DNA of 64,000 nt from Argyresthia goedartella. Lineage: Eukaryota > Arthropoda > Insecta > Lepidoptera > Argyresthiidae. The notes under the pieces were generated by a model, which saw nothing but the letters and a program-made list of their open reading frames with translations, was not told the DNA's origin and did not search any database. This document shows, in pieces, positions 21,949 to 32,090 of the stretch (its first letter is position 1; every line of letters begins with the position of its first letter). The position numbers and the translations under genes were made by a program. The stretch lies in contig OX463812.1 in the NCBI GenBank assembly GCA_949825045.1, positions 6,990,661-7,054,660 on the forward strand, given 5' to 3'.

Positions 21949-23103
21949 ACATAAAAACACTCAATGTCTCTTCACACTCGGCTCGCTGGTTTGACTCCTA
22001 CCTGAGAGACCGCCAGCAGCGCATCAAGTCTGAAGAAGTCACTACGGAATGTTGCAAGCTCTCTACTGGTGTTCCGCAGGGTGGCATCCTTTCTCCTCTT
22101 CTTTTCTCAGTTTTCATCCATTCCATCTCGGATGTATTGTCTTCCTCGTATCATCTCTATGCAGATGACCTTCAAATTTATCGGCATTTTCCCCTGTGTG
22201 ATCTGACTTCGACTGTAGAGGCTTTGAATGCTGACCACGACAACATCAGGAAATGGGCTCTTTCATATGGGCTATTAGTCAACCCGGATAAGTCTCAGGA
22301 GATGATACTGGGTACACGGCACTTACTTAATTTGTTGCAGCATAGGTCAGTTGCTCCCGTGCTTTATGACGATACCATTGTCAAGTACAGCGAGAAAGCC
22401 AAAAATCTTGGGGTTGTTTTTGATACTCTTTTATCCTGGTCGCCCCACGTTTGTGGGGTCAGCAGACGAGTCTTTGCATCCTTTCATTCCCTTCGGCGTT
22501 TGCAGTACTTCTTGCCTAGGCAGACTAAAATCATGCTAGTTCAAACCCTTCTTCTGCCTTTAATTGACTACGCCGATGTTTGCTGGGCCAGCGCGAACGA
22601 AGATCTACTGAACAAACTCGAGCGACTTCAAAATCTCGGGATTCGGTTTATCTTCGGTCTCCGCAAGTACGATCACGTGTCCCAATATCGCAGGGAATTA
22701 GGCTGGCTCCCGATCCGACTTCGTCGTGATATGCACATTCTCCCTTCCTCTTTAATATTTTGAGAAATCCGCGCTATCCCGCATATCTTCGTGAACATTT
22801 TGAGTTTATTTTCTCTGGAGATAGACTTCGGAGATCTCATACGGTGTCACTTTTGTCAATTCCTCAGCACAACACTGTTGCTTACGAGCACTCGTTTAGG
22901 TTAAGGGCAATACGTTTGTGGAATGCACTTCCTTGCGCTATTAGGGATTGCACATCCTTGTTCTCTTTTAAGAAAAAGTTGAAACAGCATCTCCTCTCTT
23001 CCGCATAGTGGGTATCTTATAGTATGTATGTGTATCTATGTATTTATTGTATTCTTTTAATTATTAAAATAAAATATCTTTATCTTTATCTTTATCTTTA
23101 ATT
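21949..23103 (+). mobile_element. LINE C: 5'-truncated LINE with TTTATC tail
   Basis: Flanked by the 9-bp repeat ATTTTATAG (21940-21948 and 23104-23112). Starts within the RT and ends AAAATAAAATATC then (TTTATC)n. It is more GC-rich than LINEs A, B, D and E and its RT sequence is different, so it is a separate family. Strong 5' truncation and an intact target duplication show a normal target-primed insertion. Confidence 0.85.
21951..23008 (+). pseudogene. LINE C reverse transcriptase, C-terminal half
   Basis: From RWFDSYLRDRQQRIKSE and TGVPQGGILSPLLFSVFI the frame runs through the catalytic YADDLQIY (about 22158-22181). It continues into KNLGVVFDTLLSWSPHV and the thumb region PLIDYADVCWA, RLQNLGIRFIFGLRKYDHV. 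One frameshift near 22755 moves the C-terminus (RNPRYPAYLREHFEF...LWNALPCAIRDCTSL...FKKKLKQHLL) to another frame, ending at 23008. Otherwise well preserved, so it is a fairly young copy. It resembles Jockey-superfamily RTs with YADD active sites. Confidence 0.85.
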
Positions 23104-23214
23104 ATTTTATAGTATGTGTAGGATGTATTGTGATTTATCTGATAATATAATGACTTTATTTCTTTCTTTTAAATCTTAATTGTACACTAGGACTACCTCT
23201 CTATAAATATTTTT

Positions 23215-23335
23215 TCCTTTCCTCACAGGTTAGCTGTAAGAAATTTCTTTTTAGAAATAAGCTCACCTTTGCATATTGTTCGTTGTTTTTTTTCCATTGT
23301 GTTTTCTGTGCAATAAAGAATTATTATTAATTTAG
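23215..23335 (+). repeat. RTE-like 3' tail repeat, copy 2
   Basis: CACAGGTTAGCTGTAAGAAA, TTTAGAAATAAGCTCACCTT, then CTGTGCAATAAAGAATTATT. Same family as 16347-16470 and 38995-39110. Confidence 0.55.
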
Positions 23336-23638
23336 TTATGGTTATGACAATTAGAAAACATTAAAAGAGGAAAAACAAAACAAAAAAAAAAAACTATACA
23401 ATGCAATATTCATCAGTTCGTGCTGCGATGAGTGTATGTGAAATTGTTAAGTGTGAGTGTAAGTGTTGTGCTTGAATGGAAGATTTTTTTATGAAGTGTG
23501 TGTTCGTGATTTGGGGTGTAGTGAGTGTTAGTGTGAATATATTATGCACATAATTTAAATGTAAATAGCTTTCTTTGTAATATGTGTACCTATACATATT
23601 TATATGAGTATGACGTGAGCAGAAGTGAGATGGAGGAT

Positions 23639-24159
23639 CTAGGTGGCCGAGGTCAATAAGCTTTCAGTAGCATCATAGTCAAGGGATCTGAGCCAGTTAT
23701 ACACTTTAGTTTTGACACTATAACTTTTATCGTTTATTATATTCATTTTCCTATTAATTTTGTTGTACAAACGAGGCACGAGACTGTCAAATTGTCTGCA
23801 CGCATGGACACTTTTGACTAGCGGTATTGGAATCCGAAAGATCCTTTTGGTGCTAGTGGGTAGATGTGGGACTATAAGACTATGATACCGCCTAATGCAT
23901 TTGTGAATGTATGTTTGCCTAACTGTGAGAACATTTGTGTCCGTAAACACTTGTGTCGTGGGCTGCCGCCATGGAGCAAACAGTAGAACTTTAAGTACAG
24001 CACGCTGTGCGCGCTCAGCCTCTACTAGTATTGATTCGGAAGCACCTCCCCATGCACAGATGCAGTATTCAATAACACAGTGACATAGGGCATTATATGT
24101 CTGGAGTACAATGTTTCTGTTTGCGTATAGACGAAGGTTTTTAAAAATGAATATTAGTT
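23639..24159 (-). pseudogene. LINE B reverse transcriptase, C-terminal region
   Basis: Minus strand, just downstream of the LTR insertion. It reads IFKNLRLYANRNIVLQTYNAL, CVIEYCICAWGGA, then RAQRAVLKVLLFAPWR and CIRRYHSLIVPHLP, ending SLLTSAT at a stop. This is the thumb and C-terminal part of the LINE B RT. Removing the 2565 bp of insert plus one target copy places it in the same frame as the upstream RT (27520 to 23950 is 3570; minus 2565 gives 1005). Confidence 0.85.
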
Positions 24160-24163
24160 TTCT

Positions 24164-24805
24164 TGTAACGTACTACCTCTTTGACCATATTGGCTACTGG
24201 CGGATTAGCCAGATTAAAAGTACAACTATAGAAATTCGGAAATTCGGATCTGGAATCTCGTCTGGCAGCTGATTGTTTTATTGAGGAGACATTGTTTGAG
24301 CTCTGAAACGTGAGGTTGTATCTTCTGCATCAATAATTTTTAAGTCACGCCTTTAGTTGCGGCGATGGGCTAGTCCCTTTAGTACTGTAATGGAGCTGAA
24401 TGTTTAGTTGCTGTAAAGTGCAGTAGTTGATAATTATGAAACTTCCCTACTATCCCCAATCCATGGGGTTCCACGCCGAGGAGTAATATCCTCCTGGCGC
24501 TAACGGAGCTCTGAAACGGTTCCACGCCGAGGAGTAATATCCTCCTGGCGCTAACGGAGCTCTGAAACGGTTCCACGCCGAGGAATAATATCCTCCTGGC
24601 GCTACCGCATAATCACTTGTTGACGTCTGGAGAAGTGGACCAGTTGGATTGAGTCTACCAAGGAGCTGAAATCTACAAATTCCCGGCGAGTCCCTATCCA
24701 GCGTTTCAACTATATCACCAATATTCGACTCACGACCCTGTGATTAATAAATGTATCTTGAGCCTGCCAACAATCTCTTTTGGTCAGGTTAGTCTCACTG
24801 TTTCA
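24164..24805 (+). repeat. 5' LTR of the non-autonomous element
   Basis: 642 bp, TG...CA. Contains about 2.7 tandem copies of a 51-bp unit (GGTTCCACGCCGAGGAGTAA...GCTCTGAAAC, about 24468-24605), each with a small GAGGAG/CTCCTC palindrome. An AATAAA signal lies near 24746. Confidence 0.9.
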
Positions 24806-24806
24806 A

Positions 24807-24824
24807 TGGCGCCCGGATTAAGGG
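24807..24824 (+). other. Candidate primer-binding site
   Basis: TGGCGCCCGGATTAAGGG starts one base after the LTR. TGGCGCCC is the start of tRNA-Lys-type primer-binding sites, but the remainder is not a clear match, so the tRNA is not assigned. Confidence 0.55.
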
Positions 24825-26082
24825 AATATTGGTGATAGAGTTTTATGTCTGGTCAGAGTAGTTAGGCCATAAGAGCGCCGTAGAACGCTAGATTTCTTTC
24901 GTAGCTTGTATATTTTGTTGTGTTTATTTTTGTCTGACAGGAGTATATTTGATCGTTTATCTGGGTACCTACCTCATTTCTACATTATTTATGGTCGCAG
25001 TCTGACGGCCGTTGTCATATTATAATTGTTGATAAATATTTTCCTCCAAATTCTCAGTACGAAAAATAAATTAATAAATTGTGAAGATTTTAGTAGGGAA
25101 ACTTTTCGGACTATTAAATAATAAATAAGGTTAGTGTTTAACGGCCGATTTCTCGTACATTTAATCTGTTGTTGACAGTCCTTTATCAATTTCAGCTGTA
25201 AAACGGTAGATCAATGGCTTGATTTTGTACCAGAAACCGGGCGTTAGTCGTGTACTCTGCTTACTTTCATGTAAATTTGTACAGTTTACTAGATAGGTAG
25301 TAAACATGACGTTTCCTATAAATATCTTTAGCGCTTGTACTTGTGCCGAGCGATCTGTGTCTGTCTGAGAGCACCTTCTGTCTGAAGATAGGCTGCGACA
25401 GCGTTCTGTCTTATTCAATAGTAGTTAACGATTCCTTTATGTATGTAATAAGTATTTTGACCCTTGTATTCTAAAAACCATCTATATCTACAGCTATGTA
25501 AAAGTTCTTTATTGTGTAACGTTACTCTGCAATGTCTGTTACTTTAGCTTATGGCCTCTTGAACTATAATTCTCTACTTTTTTACTCTTTGTTGTAGAAT
25601 AGATATTCTACTCTATTATTATTTTCTGTACCCACTAACGGTGCAGGAAGTCTTGAACACTTGAGGGAGCTGCCCCTCATGGTGTTATTCTGCGTTACGA
25701 TAGTAGCTAAGCTATCGGGGCGTTTATGTACTAAGGTTCTTATTTTAGTTCAAGGGATCTTGCTTATTTTTCAACTTCTGACAGTTAGTCTGGGTGTGCA
25801 TTTGGCTATAATAATGGCACCCTGTGTGTAAGGCTGTGTTAACACGATGTTAGTGTGAACTCTTGTATGAACTTAGTATGAATTCTGATGTCTGATTGTT
25901 GGTACGAATGTGTGATGTTTCTATGTAGTTGAGCTAGACTGTTAGTCATATATTTCTCTGACATTGTAGATGGCGAGCTTTAGAGAATTTTATCTTAAGT
26001 AGTTAATTTGGTAAGTTAGTTTAGTTTAGTTAGTATCTTAGAGGATTTTATCAGGTAAAATCCTACCCAAACAAGACGGGTA
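24825..26082 (+). other. Internal non-coding region of the LTR element
   Basis: No coding signature on either strand. The longest open frames are under 90 codons and have no retroviral motifs. The sequence before the 3' LTR (ACAAGACGGGTA) is only weakly purine-rich. Confidence 0.6.
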
Positions 26083-26724
26083 TGTAACGTACTACCTCTT
26101 TGACCATATTGGCTACTGGCGGATTAGCCAGATTAAAAGTACAACTATAGAAATTCGGAAATTCGGATCTGAAATCTCGTCTGGCAGCTGATTGTTTTAT
26201 TGAGGAGACATTGTTTGAGCTCTGAAACGTGCGGTTGTATCTTCTGCATCAATAATTTTTAAGTCACGCCTTTAGTTGCGGCGATGGGCTAGTCCCTTTA
26301 GTACTGTAATGGAGCTGAATGTTTAGTTGCTGTAAAGTGCAGTAGTTGATAATTATGAAACTTCCCTACTATCCCCAATCCATGGGGTTCCACGCCGAGG
26401 AGTAATATCCTCCTGGCGCTAACGGAGCTCTGAAACGGTTCCACGCCGAGGAGTAATATCCTCCTGGCGCTAACGGAGCTCTGAAACGGTTCCACGCCGA
26501 GGAATAATATCCTCCTGGCGCTACCGCATAATCACTTGTTGACGTCTGGAGAAGTGGACCAGTTGGATTGAGTCTACCAAGGAGCTGAAATCTACAAATT
26601 CCCGGCGAGTCCCTATCCAGCGTTTCAACTATATCACCAATATTCGACTCACGACCCTGTGATTAATAAATGTATCTTGAGCCTGCCAACAATCTCTTTT
26701 GGTCAGGTTAGTCTCACTGTTTCA
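26083..26724 (+). repeat. 3' LTR of the non-autonomous element
   Basis: 642 bp, nearly identical to the 5' LTR. The differences I see are GATCTGAAATC versus GATCTGGAATC and AACGTGCGG versus AACGTGAGG. Confidence 0.9.
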
Positions 26725-26728
26725 TTCT

Positions 26729-27520
26729 AATCCTCTTTGATGTAGATGTGATGTGTGGTCCCCAATTAAGCTTGTCATCCACGATAACACAAGGGTGCCA
26801 ACTATTAAATACCTAGTATTTAATAGTTAGCACCCTTGATAGACTGTTACAGTTGCAGGAAACTCCTTCCACTAACCTTCTATTACATGGATACGTGTGG
26901 ATAGTCAGGACATTGAGGTTATCATTTGGGCTACCAGCTGCTGTTTTGCTAAAGCATAAATATTTAGTTTTCATGGTGTTCAGCGATAGCAAACTATCTT
27001 CCAACCAACATGTAACTTTGGCTAACCCACTCTCAGCTGAATGTTTTGCATCTGTCCAGTTCTTTCCGTAAAATAGGATAACTGTATCATCAGCAAACAT
27101 AATCAAGTCAGCTTTATTAATATCGAGTTTACAAAGTTCGTTGATATAAATGAGAAATAACGTCGGTCCTAGAGTACTTCCTTGTGGAACACCATAAGTA
27201 CATGTGGCATTCCCACTCAATTGTTTTTCGATTCGGACGGCTTGTTCCCGATTTGTTAGGTAGTCTGCGAACCAGGCCAGTGCAGAGCCGCGGGCCCCCA
27301 GGTTTTCCAATCTGGCCAATAGGATGGGGACACATACTGTATCGAAGGCCTTTTGTAGATCGAGGATTACACCCAAACACTTTTCACCTCTATCTACATA
27401 TCGTGTCACCATCAACGTCAACTTCTCCACCGCATCCTCCGTGCTTCGACCTGTCCTGAATCCGTATTGGTTACCAGACAGGTTATTTGTTTCCAGATAC
27501 CTGACCAGTCTTTTATTCAT
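26729..27520 (-). pseudogene. LINE B reverse transcriptase, central domain
   Basis: Reads MNKRLVRYLETNN, QYGFRTGRSTEDAV, VILDLQKAFDTV (first catalytic Asp), YGVPQGSTLGPTLFLIYINE, MFADDTVILFYG (catalytic FADD), then LNTMKTKYLCF. A TAG ends the open stretch at 26813, inside a hairpin insertion (26790-26838). After the hairpin VIVDDKLNWG continues in the same frame to the LTR insertion at 26728. This is a non-LTR RT; apart from the hairpin it is open for about 235 codons. Confidence 0.9.
26790..26838. repeat. 49-bp fold-back hairpin inside the LINE B reverse transcriptase
   Basis: Arms CAAGGGTGCCAACTATTAAA (26790 on) and its complement ending at 26838, 22 nt each with one mismatch, spacer CCTAG. 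In the minus-strand coding frame the sequence before it reads SLSRVLTIKY and after it VIVDDKLNW; the family motif is a continuous KYLGVIVDD. One arm therefore looks like an inverted copy of the adjacent coding DNA pasted into the gene. Confidence 0.85.
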
Positions 27521-27558
27521 TATTTTTTCCAGAATTTTAGTAAGTGTGGTTAATAGCG

Positions 27559-27810
27559 TTATGGGCTGTAGTTTGATGGAAGTTTTTTATCTCCAGTTTT
27601 AAATATAGGGCAAACTATTCCTTTTTTAAAAATAGACGGAAAACTACCACTCTCCAGGCTCAGGTTGCACATATGTGCTAGCGGCGATACCAACAACTGA
27701 CTACATCTTTTGATTATAGTTGTAGGAATGTTATCCCAGCCAACTGCACTACTGGGCTTAAGCATTTTAATTGTTTGTGATATTTCTGTAGGGTCTGTAG
27801 GGTACAGCAT
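27559..27810 (-). pseudogene. LINE B reverse transcriptase, N-terminal blocks
   Basis: IKMLKPSSAVGWDNIPTTII (block 1) and GIVCPIFKTGDKKLPSNYSP (block 2), followed by a frame change before MNKRLVRYLE at 27520. The YRPI motif is changed to YSP. Continues the RT upstream of 26729-27520. Confidence 0.8.
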
Positions 27811-28100
27811 GATTGAATTCGAAGGAGCAGTCCTAGAAAACGCGAGGGAAGATAGGTTGGATTCAGTTGTATTTAGCTTTGTTAGGGTTTCGTTTGCTAG
27901 TCTGTTGCCTATTGATGTAGATTAATCATTGACTTCATCCAGTGATTCTCCGCATGTTGTTCTAATTTTAAGTAACTCAGCCGAGCTTACCTATGTTTGG
28001 TTTAATGAACAAATTTCTTTAATAACCCTCCAGGTTTCTTTGGGATTCCCAGTACTTTTGCAAAATTCACGTTCATAGTATTATTTTTTTAACTGTTTAA

Positions 28101-28538
28101 TTATTCTATTACACATGTTTCGATATTTAGTATATTCTTCTTTAGTATTGTCGTTCTTAGTGTTTGCCTTAACTTTCTTATGTAGTTTGTCTCTTTTTTT
28201 ATTGATTTTAATGCTCCCATAGTTATCCAAGGTTTCATGGGCTGCTTTCGTTTGGGTATATTAATTACAGTGGTATTGTTCTCAATGACAGCTTTAAGTG
28301 TATTTACAAAGCTTTCAGCTGCCACGTTTGCATCTGTAATTGCAATAAATTCATCCCATTTGTGATATTGAAGACTGTTAGCTATTTCTTCGGTATCGAT
28401 ATGGATTTTATTATAGCTGATTGTCTTGCTATATTTTGAAGTACTGTTAATTAGCAGCATAATTGGGCTGTGGTCTGTGAGCTCGTTGAACACTATTGTG
28501 TGTGCCTTATTTATTGATTTCACCATGAAATGGTCCAA
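28101..28538 (-). pseudogene. LINE B endonuclease C-terminus and linker
   Basis: Starts LDHFMVKSINKAHTIVFNEL, then TDHSPIMLLI, the SDH-type catalytic block. The linker continues with WDEFIAITDANVAAESFVNTL and MKPWITMGALKSIKKETNYIRKL. It is in the same frame as the upstream endonuclease part (29225 to 28538 is 687, divisible by 3), separated by stops that lie around a hairpin insertion at 28562-28592. Confidence 0.85.
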
Positions 28539-28561
28539 ACAAGTTCTCTGATGAGTCGGAT

Positions 28562-28592
28562 GATCTACCCCCTGCGCAAGACAGGGGGTAGA
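28562..28592. repeat. 31-bp hairpin inside the LINE B endonuclease
   Basis: ATCTACCCCCTG, loop CGCAAGA, CAGGGGGTAGAT: perfect 12-bp arms. On the minus strand the coding sequence reads LI before it and HPTHQRTCLDHF after it, while the hairpin adds a stop and ten foreign codons. It looks like a small insertion into the gene. Confidence 0.75.
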
Positions 28593-28619
28593 TTAAATGA
28601 GACAGACTAAATTAACATA

Positions 28620-29225
28620 TTAGGCTGCTTGACCCTTAATTGATTCCGGCATAATATCTATATTTATGTCCCCGGTGAAGACAATGTTTTTGCTGTGGAT
28701 GTTTTTTAACAAACCGTCCAAGGATTCGATATAGTTAGCTGGATTGCTGAAGCAATATGGTCTATATGAACATATAATAGAGTAGTCGCTATTTACCCGT
28801 AGTACTAAACAGTTGCCTTCAATAACAGTATCTGGTTCGCTGACTTCCACGTTAAGGTAGTCTCTAGTGTACGCTATTACTCCGTCATTTTGATTATAAC
28901 TACGTACTGTGCTAAAAGAGTTATAGTTGTTTATTGTAGGAATTACACTATTTTCGGTAATCCGGCATTCTGTCAGCACAATTACGTCTACACAAGTTTC
29001 CAAGCTAGACACAAATACCAAAAAAGAATCCAGGTTTGCATTGACACTACGAATGTTTACTGTAAGTATACGTAGGTAATCACCAGGGAATTTATCTTTT
29101 AATATTGTGGAATATTCTGTGGGATCATCTAGTTTAAGACAAATGATGTCACCCGTTTGTTCGAGCTCACTAGCAACAATAACAGTTTCGGGATTAAATT
29201 TTAGTAGTAATGTAAGAGGTCGCAA
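28620..29225 (-). pseudogene. LINE B ORF2, N-terminal endonuclease
   Basis: About 200 codons: DYLRILTVNIRSVNANLDSF (N-motif), CVDVIVLTECRI (catalytic Glu), NDGVIAYTRDYLNVEV, YSIICSYRPY, NIVFTGDINIDI (Asp/Asn), stopping at QAA. The start at MRPLTLLLKFNPE may be the true ORF2 start. The domain nicks target DNA in the family. Confidence 0.85.
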
Positions 29226-29602
29226 AATAAGTGTTCAAGTGTTTAAAAATGATTTTTGTGTTATAGTACCGGTACTGGTTGAATTCAATGGTTATATTGC
29301 TTTTGGTTGTTGTCCGTGTATGTATAACTTCACAGTACCAACATGCTGCGGGCAGTAAGTATGAGTTGGCATAAGTGTGTAGGGAAAGCTTTTTGTGTAT
29401 GAATGGAGAATATGTGTGTGTGTTGTTTAGTGTGTAGTATATGCATATAGTTTTGTATGTAAATAGTTTGTATATAGTAATTGTAGTGTAGTAGTGAATT
29501 GTGCATTCGCAGACATTGGAATTCAGCGCTAAGTAGTTGTAATATAACAGTTTAGTATTTGCAGACAGAGTACACATAGTTAGTCATTGGGGCATTATCT
29601 TC

Positions 29603-30214
29603 TCAGAGATTTTTTTCAGCGTCGTCGTCGATGCGAGTGCAGGGCTTACCTTCAGCCTGGCGAAGATACACCCTGCCATTTGACATCCAGCAGAACGTAA
29701 AATTATTCAGCTTAGCAAAGTCTCGAGCTAGTGAGTAAAGTTTCCTAGCCTTTGTTGTAGCGCACTCCGAAATGTAGATTGGCTCTGCAGGACCCTGTAG
29801 TTGTATGTGGCTGGAGTTAAGTTTGTCTTTGTTAGCCTTTTTAAGGTTGAATTTCTTGAGTTGTTTGATCATGTTTTCCTTAACCAATACATTGTCGTCT
29901 ATGTCGGAAGCATTGTTATCTGCGGTGCGGGGAGGGATTGCGCGCTTCGGCGAGTGTCCGACCATCATGGTACTCGTAGCTGCAGTAGCGAGGTGTGCGG
30001 GCGTAGCGCTGGAGTCAGTGTAAGCCGTGTCTATGTCGAGTTGCACCAGTTGGGCTACGCAGCGAGTACCAGGACAGCAGCGGTAGCGAGGAGCGCGCGC
30101 GCGCACCTGATGAATCAACACCAGCCATGGCCGTGTGTGTGTTAGGGGTGGAGCTTCAGTAGCCGTGTGGTGCAGACGAGTACCAGGGCAGCAGCGGTAA
30201 CGCAGGGCAAGCAA
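29603..30214 (-). pseudogene. LINE B ORF1, C-terminal part
   Basis: The last ~90 residues look like the FP-type ORF1 C-terminal domain: QLQGPAEPIYISECATTKARKLYSLARD, NNFTFCWMSNGRVYLRQ. Upstream residues are Ala/Thr/Arg-rich and low-complexity and may not all be coding, because this DNA contains a duplicated CGAGTACCAGG/CAGCAGCGGTA block (about 30066-30090 and 30176-30202). No zinc finger is seen. ORF1 protein binds element RNA in the family. Confidence 0.65.
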
Positions 30215-30553
30215 GCGTAGATGCGCAGCGTAGCGTGTGAGTCAGCGAGCGCCGTGTGTGTGTGCGTACTTACGGGGTGGGGCTTCACTTACTCGTACTG
30301 GGGGTGGGCGTGGCGTAGTATTCGCGTGTACGGCCAGCATGCAGTGATGAATGGTGATGATACCATGCGTGCGGTATGGCGGGGGTACTTGTTATTGACG
30401 TCACGAGCTAGCGTTCACCTCCTCACTGCTGCTGCACTCCTACTTTTATTTCTGATTATTCAGCAAACTTTTATTTAATTTAATTAGTAGAAATGATAAA
30501 AAGGAGAAGTATAAACGTCTACTCTGTGTGGAGGTCCGGGGGGAAGGGGCGGA
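30215..30553 (-). other. Probable 5' region of LINE B
   Basis: GC-rich on its right side, low coding character. If LINE B owns the insert, its 5' end is 30553. No promoter motif can be named with confidence. Confidence 0.4.
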
Positions 30554-30560
30554 ATACCTA

Positions 30561-31423
30561 CGGCCCAGCATGGCTTTATTAAATCCAGATCAGTCGAAAC
30601 CAACTTACTTCTTTTGACCGAGTATATAACATCTAATATGAGCAAAAAGTCTCAAATTGATGTTATATACATGGACTTTGAGAAGGCATTCGATCGAGTA
30701 GACCACGATAACTTACTAACTAAGCTGCGTATATTGGGTATAAACGGGAACCTACTTAGGTGGGTTGAATCGTACATAAAGAATAGGTGTCAGGCGGTGG
30801 TACTAGGGGGATATCGATCAAATTATATAACAGTGACATCTGGCGTTCCTCAAGGATCGCATTTAGGACCCCTATTTTATAATATATACCTCTTCGACAT
30901 ACCTCAATGTTTCAAAAATTCTAATTATTTTTTATACGCCGACGACAAGAAGATATTATACGAATAGAAACTATAGATGACTGCCACTTACTTCAATCTG
31001 ATCTCGACAATGTTACAAAATACTATTCTGAAAATCGAATCAGTGTAAATACGAGTAAATGCCAGGTGATTTCGTTTTCACGAAAACATACTACAATACA
31101 ATATAACTATATGATTAGTAAGGAAGCTATACCAAGAACGAATATAGTACGTGATTTGGGAATAATGCTTGACTATAAACTTACGTTTAATGAATATGTC
31201 GAACATGTCACCAGCAAGGCATTCAAGTCATTGGGTTTTGTTATTCGGAGTAGTCTCCCATTCAAGGACGTACACTGCTTCAAAGCTCTTTATTATGCGT
31301 ATGTCAGAAGTGTTTTAGAGTTTGGTGCCGTTGTCTGGCGACCATTCTACGCCCAATATCGCACCCAAATAGAGCGTATCCAGTATCTGTTCGTGAAGCA
31401 CCTCAACTATAAAGCTAAACTAT
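30561..31423 (+). pseudogene. LINE A ORF2, C-terminal reverse transcriptase
   Basis: Resumes with TAQHGFIKSRSVETNLLLLTEYI, then VIYMDFEKAFDRVDHDNLL (catalytic Asp), TSGVPQGSHLGPLFYNIYL and FLYADDKKILYE (catalytic YADD). A frameshift near 30960 follows. Then come SVNTSKCQVISFSRKH, IVRDLGIMLDYKLTFNEYV and the thumb region SVLEFGAVVWRPF, with a stop at 31423. Further C-terminal pieces (MSLEDRRDLIDMMFL, RTPLLYVPEF) are readable to about 31770 with more stops. It joins in frame to 20479-21148. Confidence 0.85.
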
Positions 31424-32090
31424 AAGCTATAAATCTATCTAACGACTATGCTGAATCTTGCTTACGTCACAAGGTAATGTCATTAGAGGACAGGCGCGAT
31501 CTCATCGATATGATGTTTTTGTTCGACCTATTAAATTGTAAATTTGACTGCGGTGACTTACTCAAACATATAAGGTTCAATATACCCAACAAACGAACCT
31601 GTCGTACACCACTTTTGTACGTGCCCGAATTCGCAACAAACTACGCTTAAAACTCCCCATTTATTCGCTTACCTACACTTTACAATAAAAAATTCTCATC
31701 TATTGATTTGTTTGGCCTATCACGTAACACATTTAAAAGTAAAATTCTGTCTCTCATTAACTTACATGAATGACTTTCTATTGTATATCGTTTATCGCTT
31801 ATAAAGATACTTTACCCTACTCCATTCCTTCACCCGCCCGCCACCCTCCCCCCTCCTCCTACGTCATGAAATATGCACAAGTACATAATAAAAATAGTAT
31901 TTACAATCTTAATTTAAATACCCACTCACTATAACTTAATAACATTAGGCATAAGTAACTATCATTCTTTAAAACTGCTGTATTGAACTGCATATTTGAG
32001 TACCTTATAATTGGCGTAATATCTTATAATGTCACTTGTATATAATACTAAAAGCTGTAAGGTTTACCTAAATAAATAAATAAATTAATA
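31424..32090 (+). pseudogene. LINE A C-terminal remnant and 3' tail
   Basis: Decayed C-terminal RT codons to about 31770, then non-coding DNA ending CCTAAATAAATAAATAAATT at about 32087, the 3' tail of LINE A. MITE B resumes immediately after. Confidence 0.7.

Larger units (their letters stand above)
24164..26724 (+). mobile_element. 2.56-kb non-autonomous LTR retrotransposon in LINE B
   Basis: Two 642-bp LTRs (24164-24805 and 26083-26724) that I find to differ at two bases. They begin TGTAACGTAC and end CTGTTTCA, and TTCT target copies lie at 24160-24163 and 26725-26728. A 4-bp duplication is the Gypsy-type size. A primer-binding-like TGGCGCCCGGATTAAGGG starts at 24807. The 1277-bp internal region has no gag, protease, RT or integrase. 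It must have moved with enzymes from another element, and recently. Confidence 0.9.
21149..30553. mobile_element. 9.4-kb composite insert in LINE A (LINE B plus later insertions)
   Basis: Bounded by ATACCTA (21142-21148 and 30554-30560), a 7-bp target duplication typical of LINE integration. The left edge is a (TTTAC)n tract in reverse (AAGTAAAGTAAAAGTAAAGT), which I read as the 3' tail of the minus-strand LINE B. Its 5' end would then be at 30553. Inside are LINE C (21949-23103), an RTE-like tail (23215-23335) and an LTR element (24164-26724). That LINE B owns both edges is inference; the single flanking duplication is seen directly. Confidence 0.8.
17411..32090 (+). mobile_element. LINE A: near full-length Jockey-type retrotransposon, split by a 9.4-kb insert
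   Basis: LINE A occupies 17411-21148 and 30561-32090, about 5.3 kb when the insert is left out. Order: 5' untranslated region beginning TTATTCGTCGTTCGGTCATC, ORF1, a 147-bp duplicated spacer, ORF2 endonuclease, reverse transcriptase, then an AAATAAATAAATAAATT tail. The insert 21149-30553 is flanked by ATACCTA. Removing insert plus one target copy (9412 bp) puts codon 30614 exactly in frame with codon 20479 (723 bp apart). The join then reads SIPTAQHGF, a normal RT motif. Both ends of LINE A abut the two halves of MITE B. Confidence 0.9.

Noticed and set aside
24379..24576. 65-residue open frame repeated identically at 26298-26495
   Set aside because: It is the antisense reading of the 51-bp tandem repeats in the two LTRs, not a gene.
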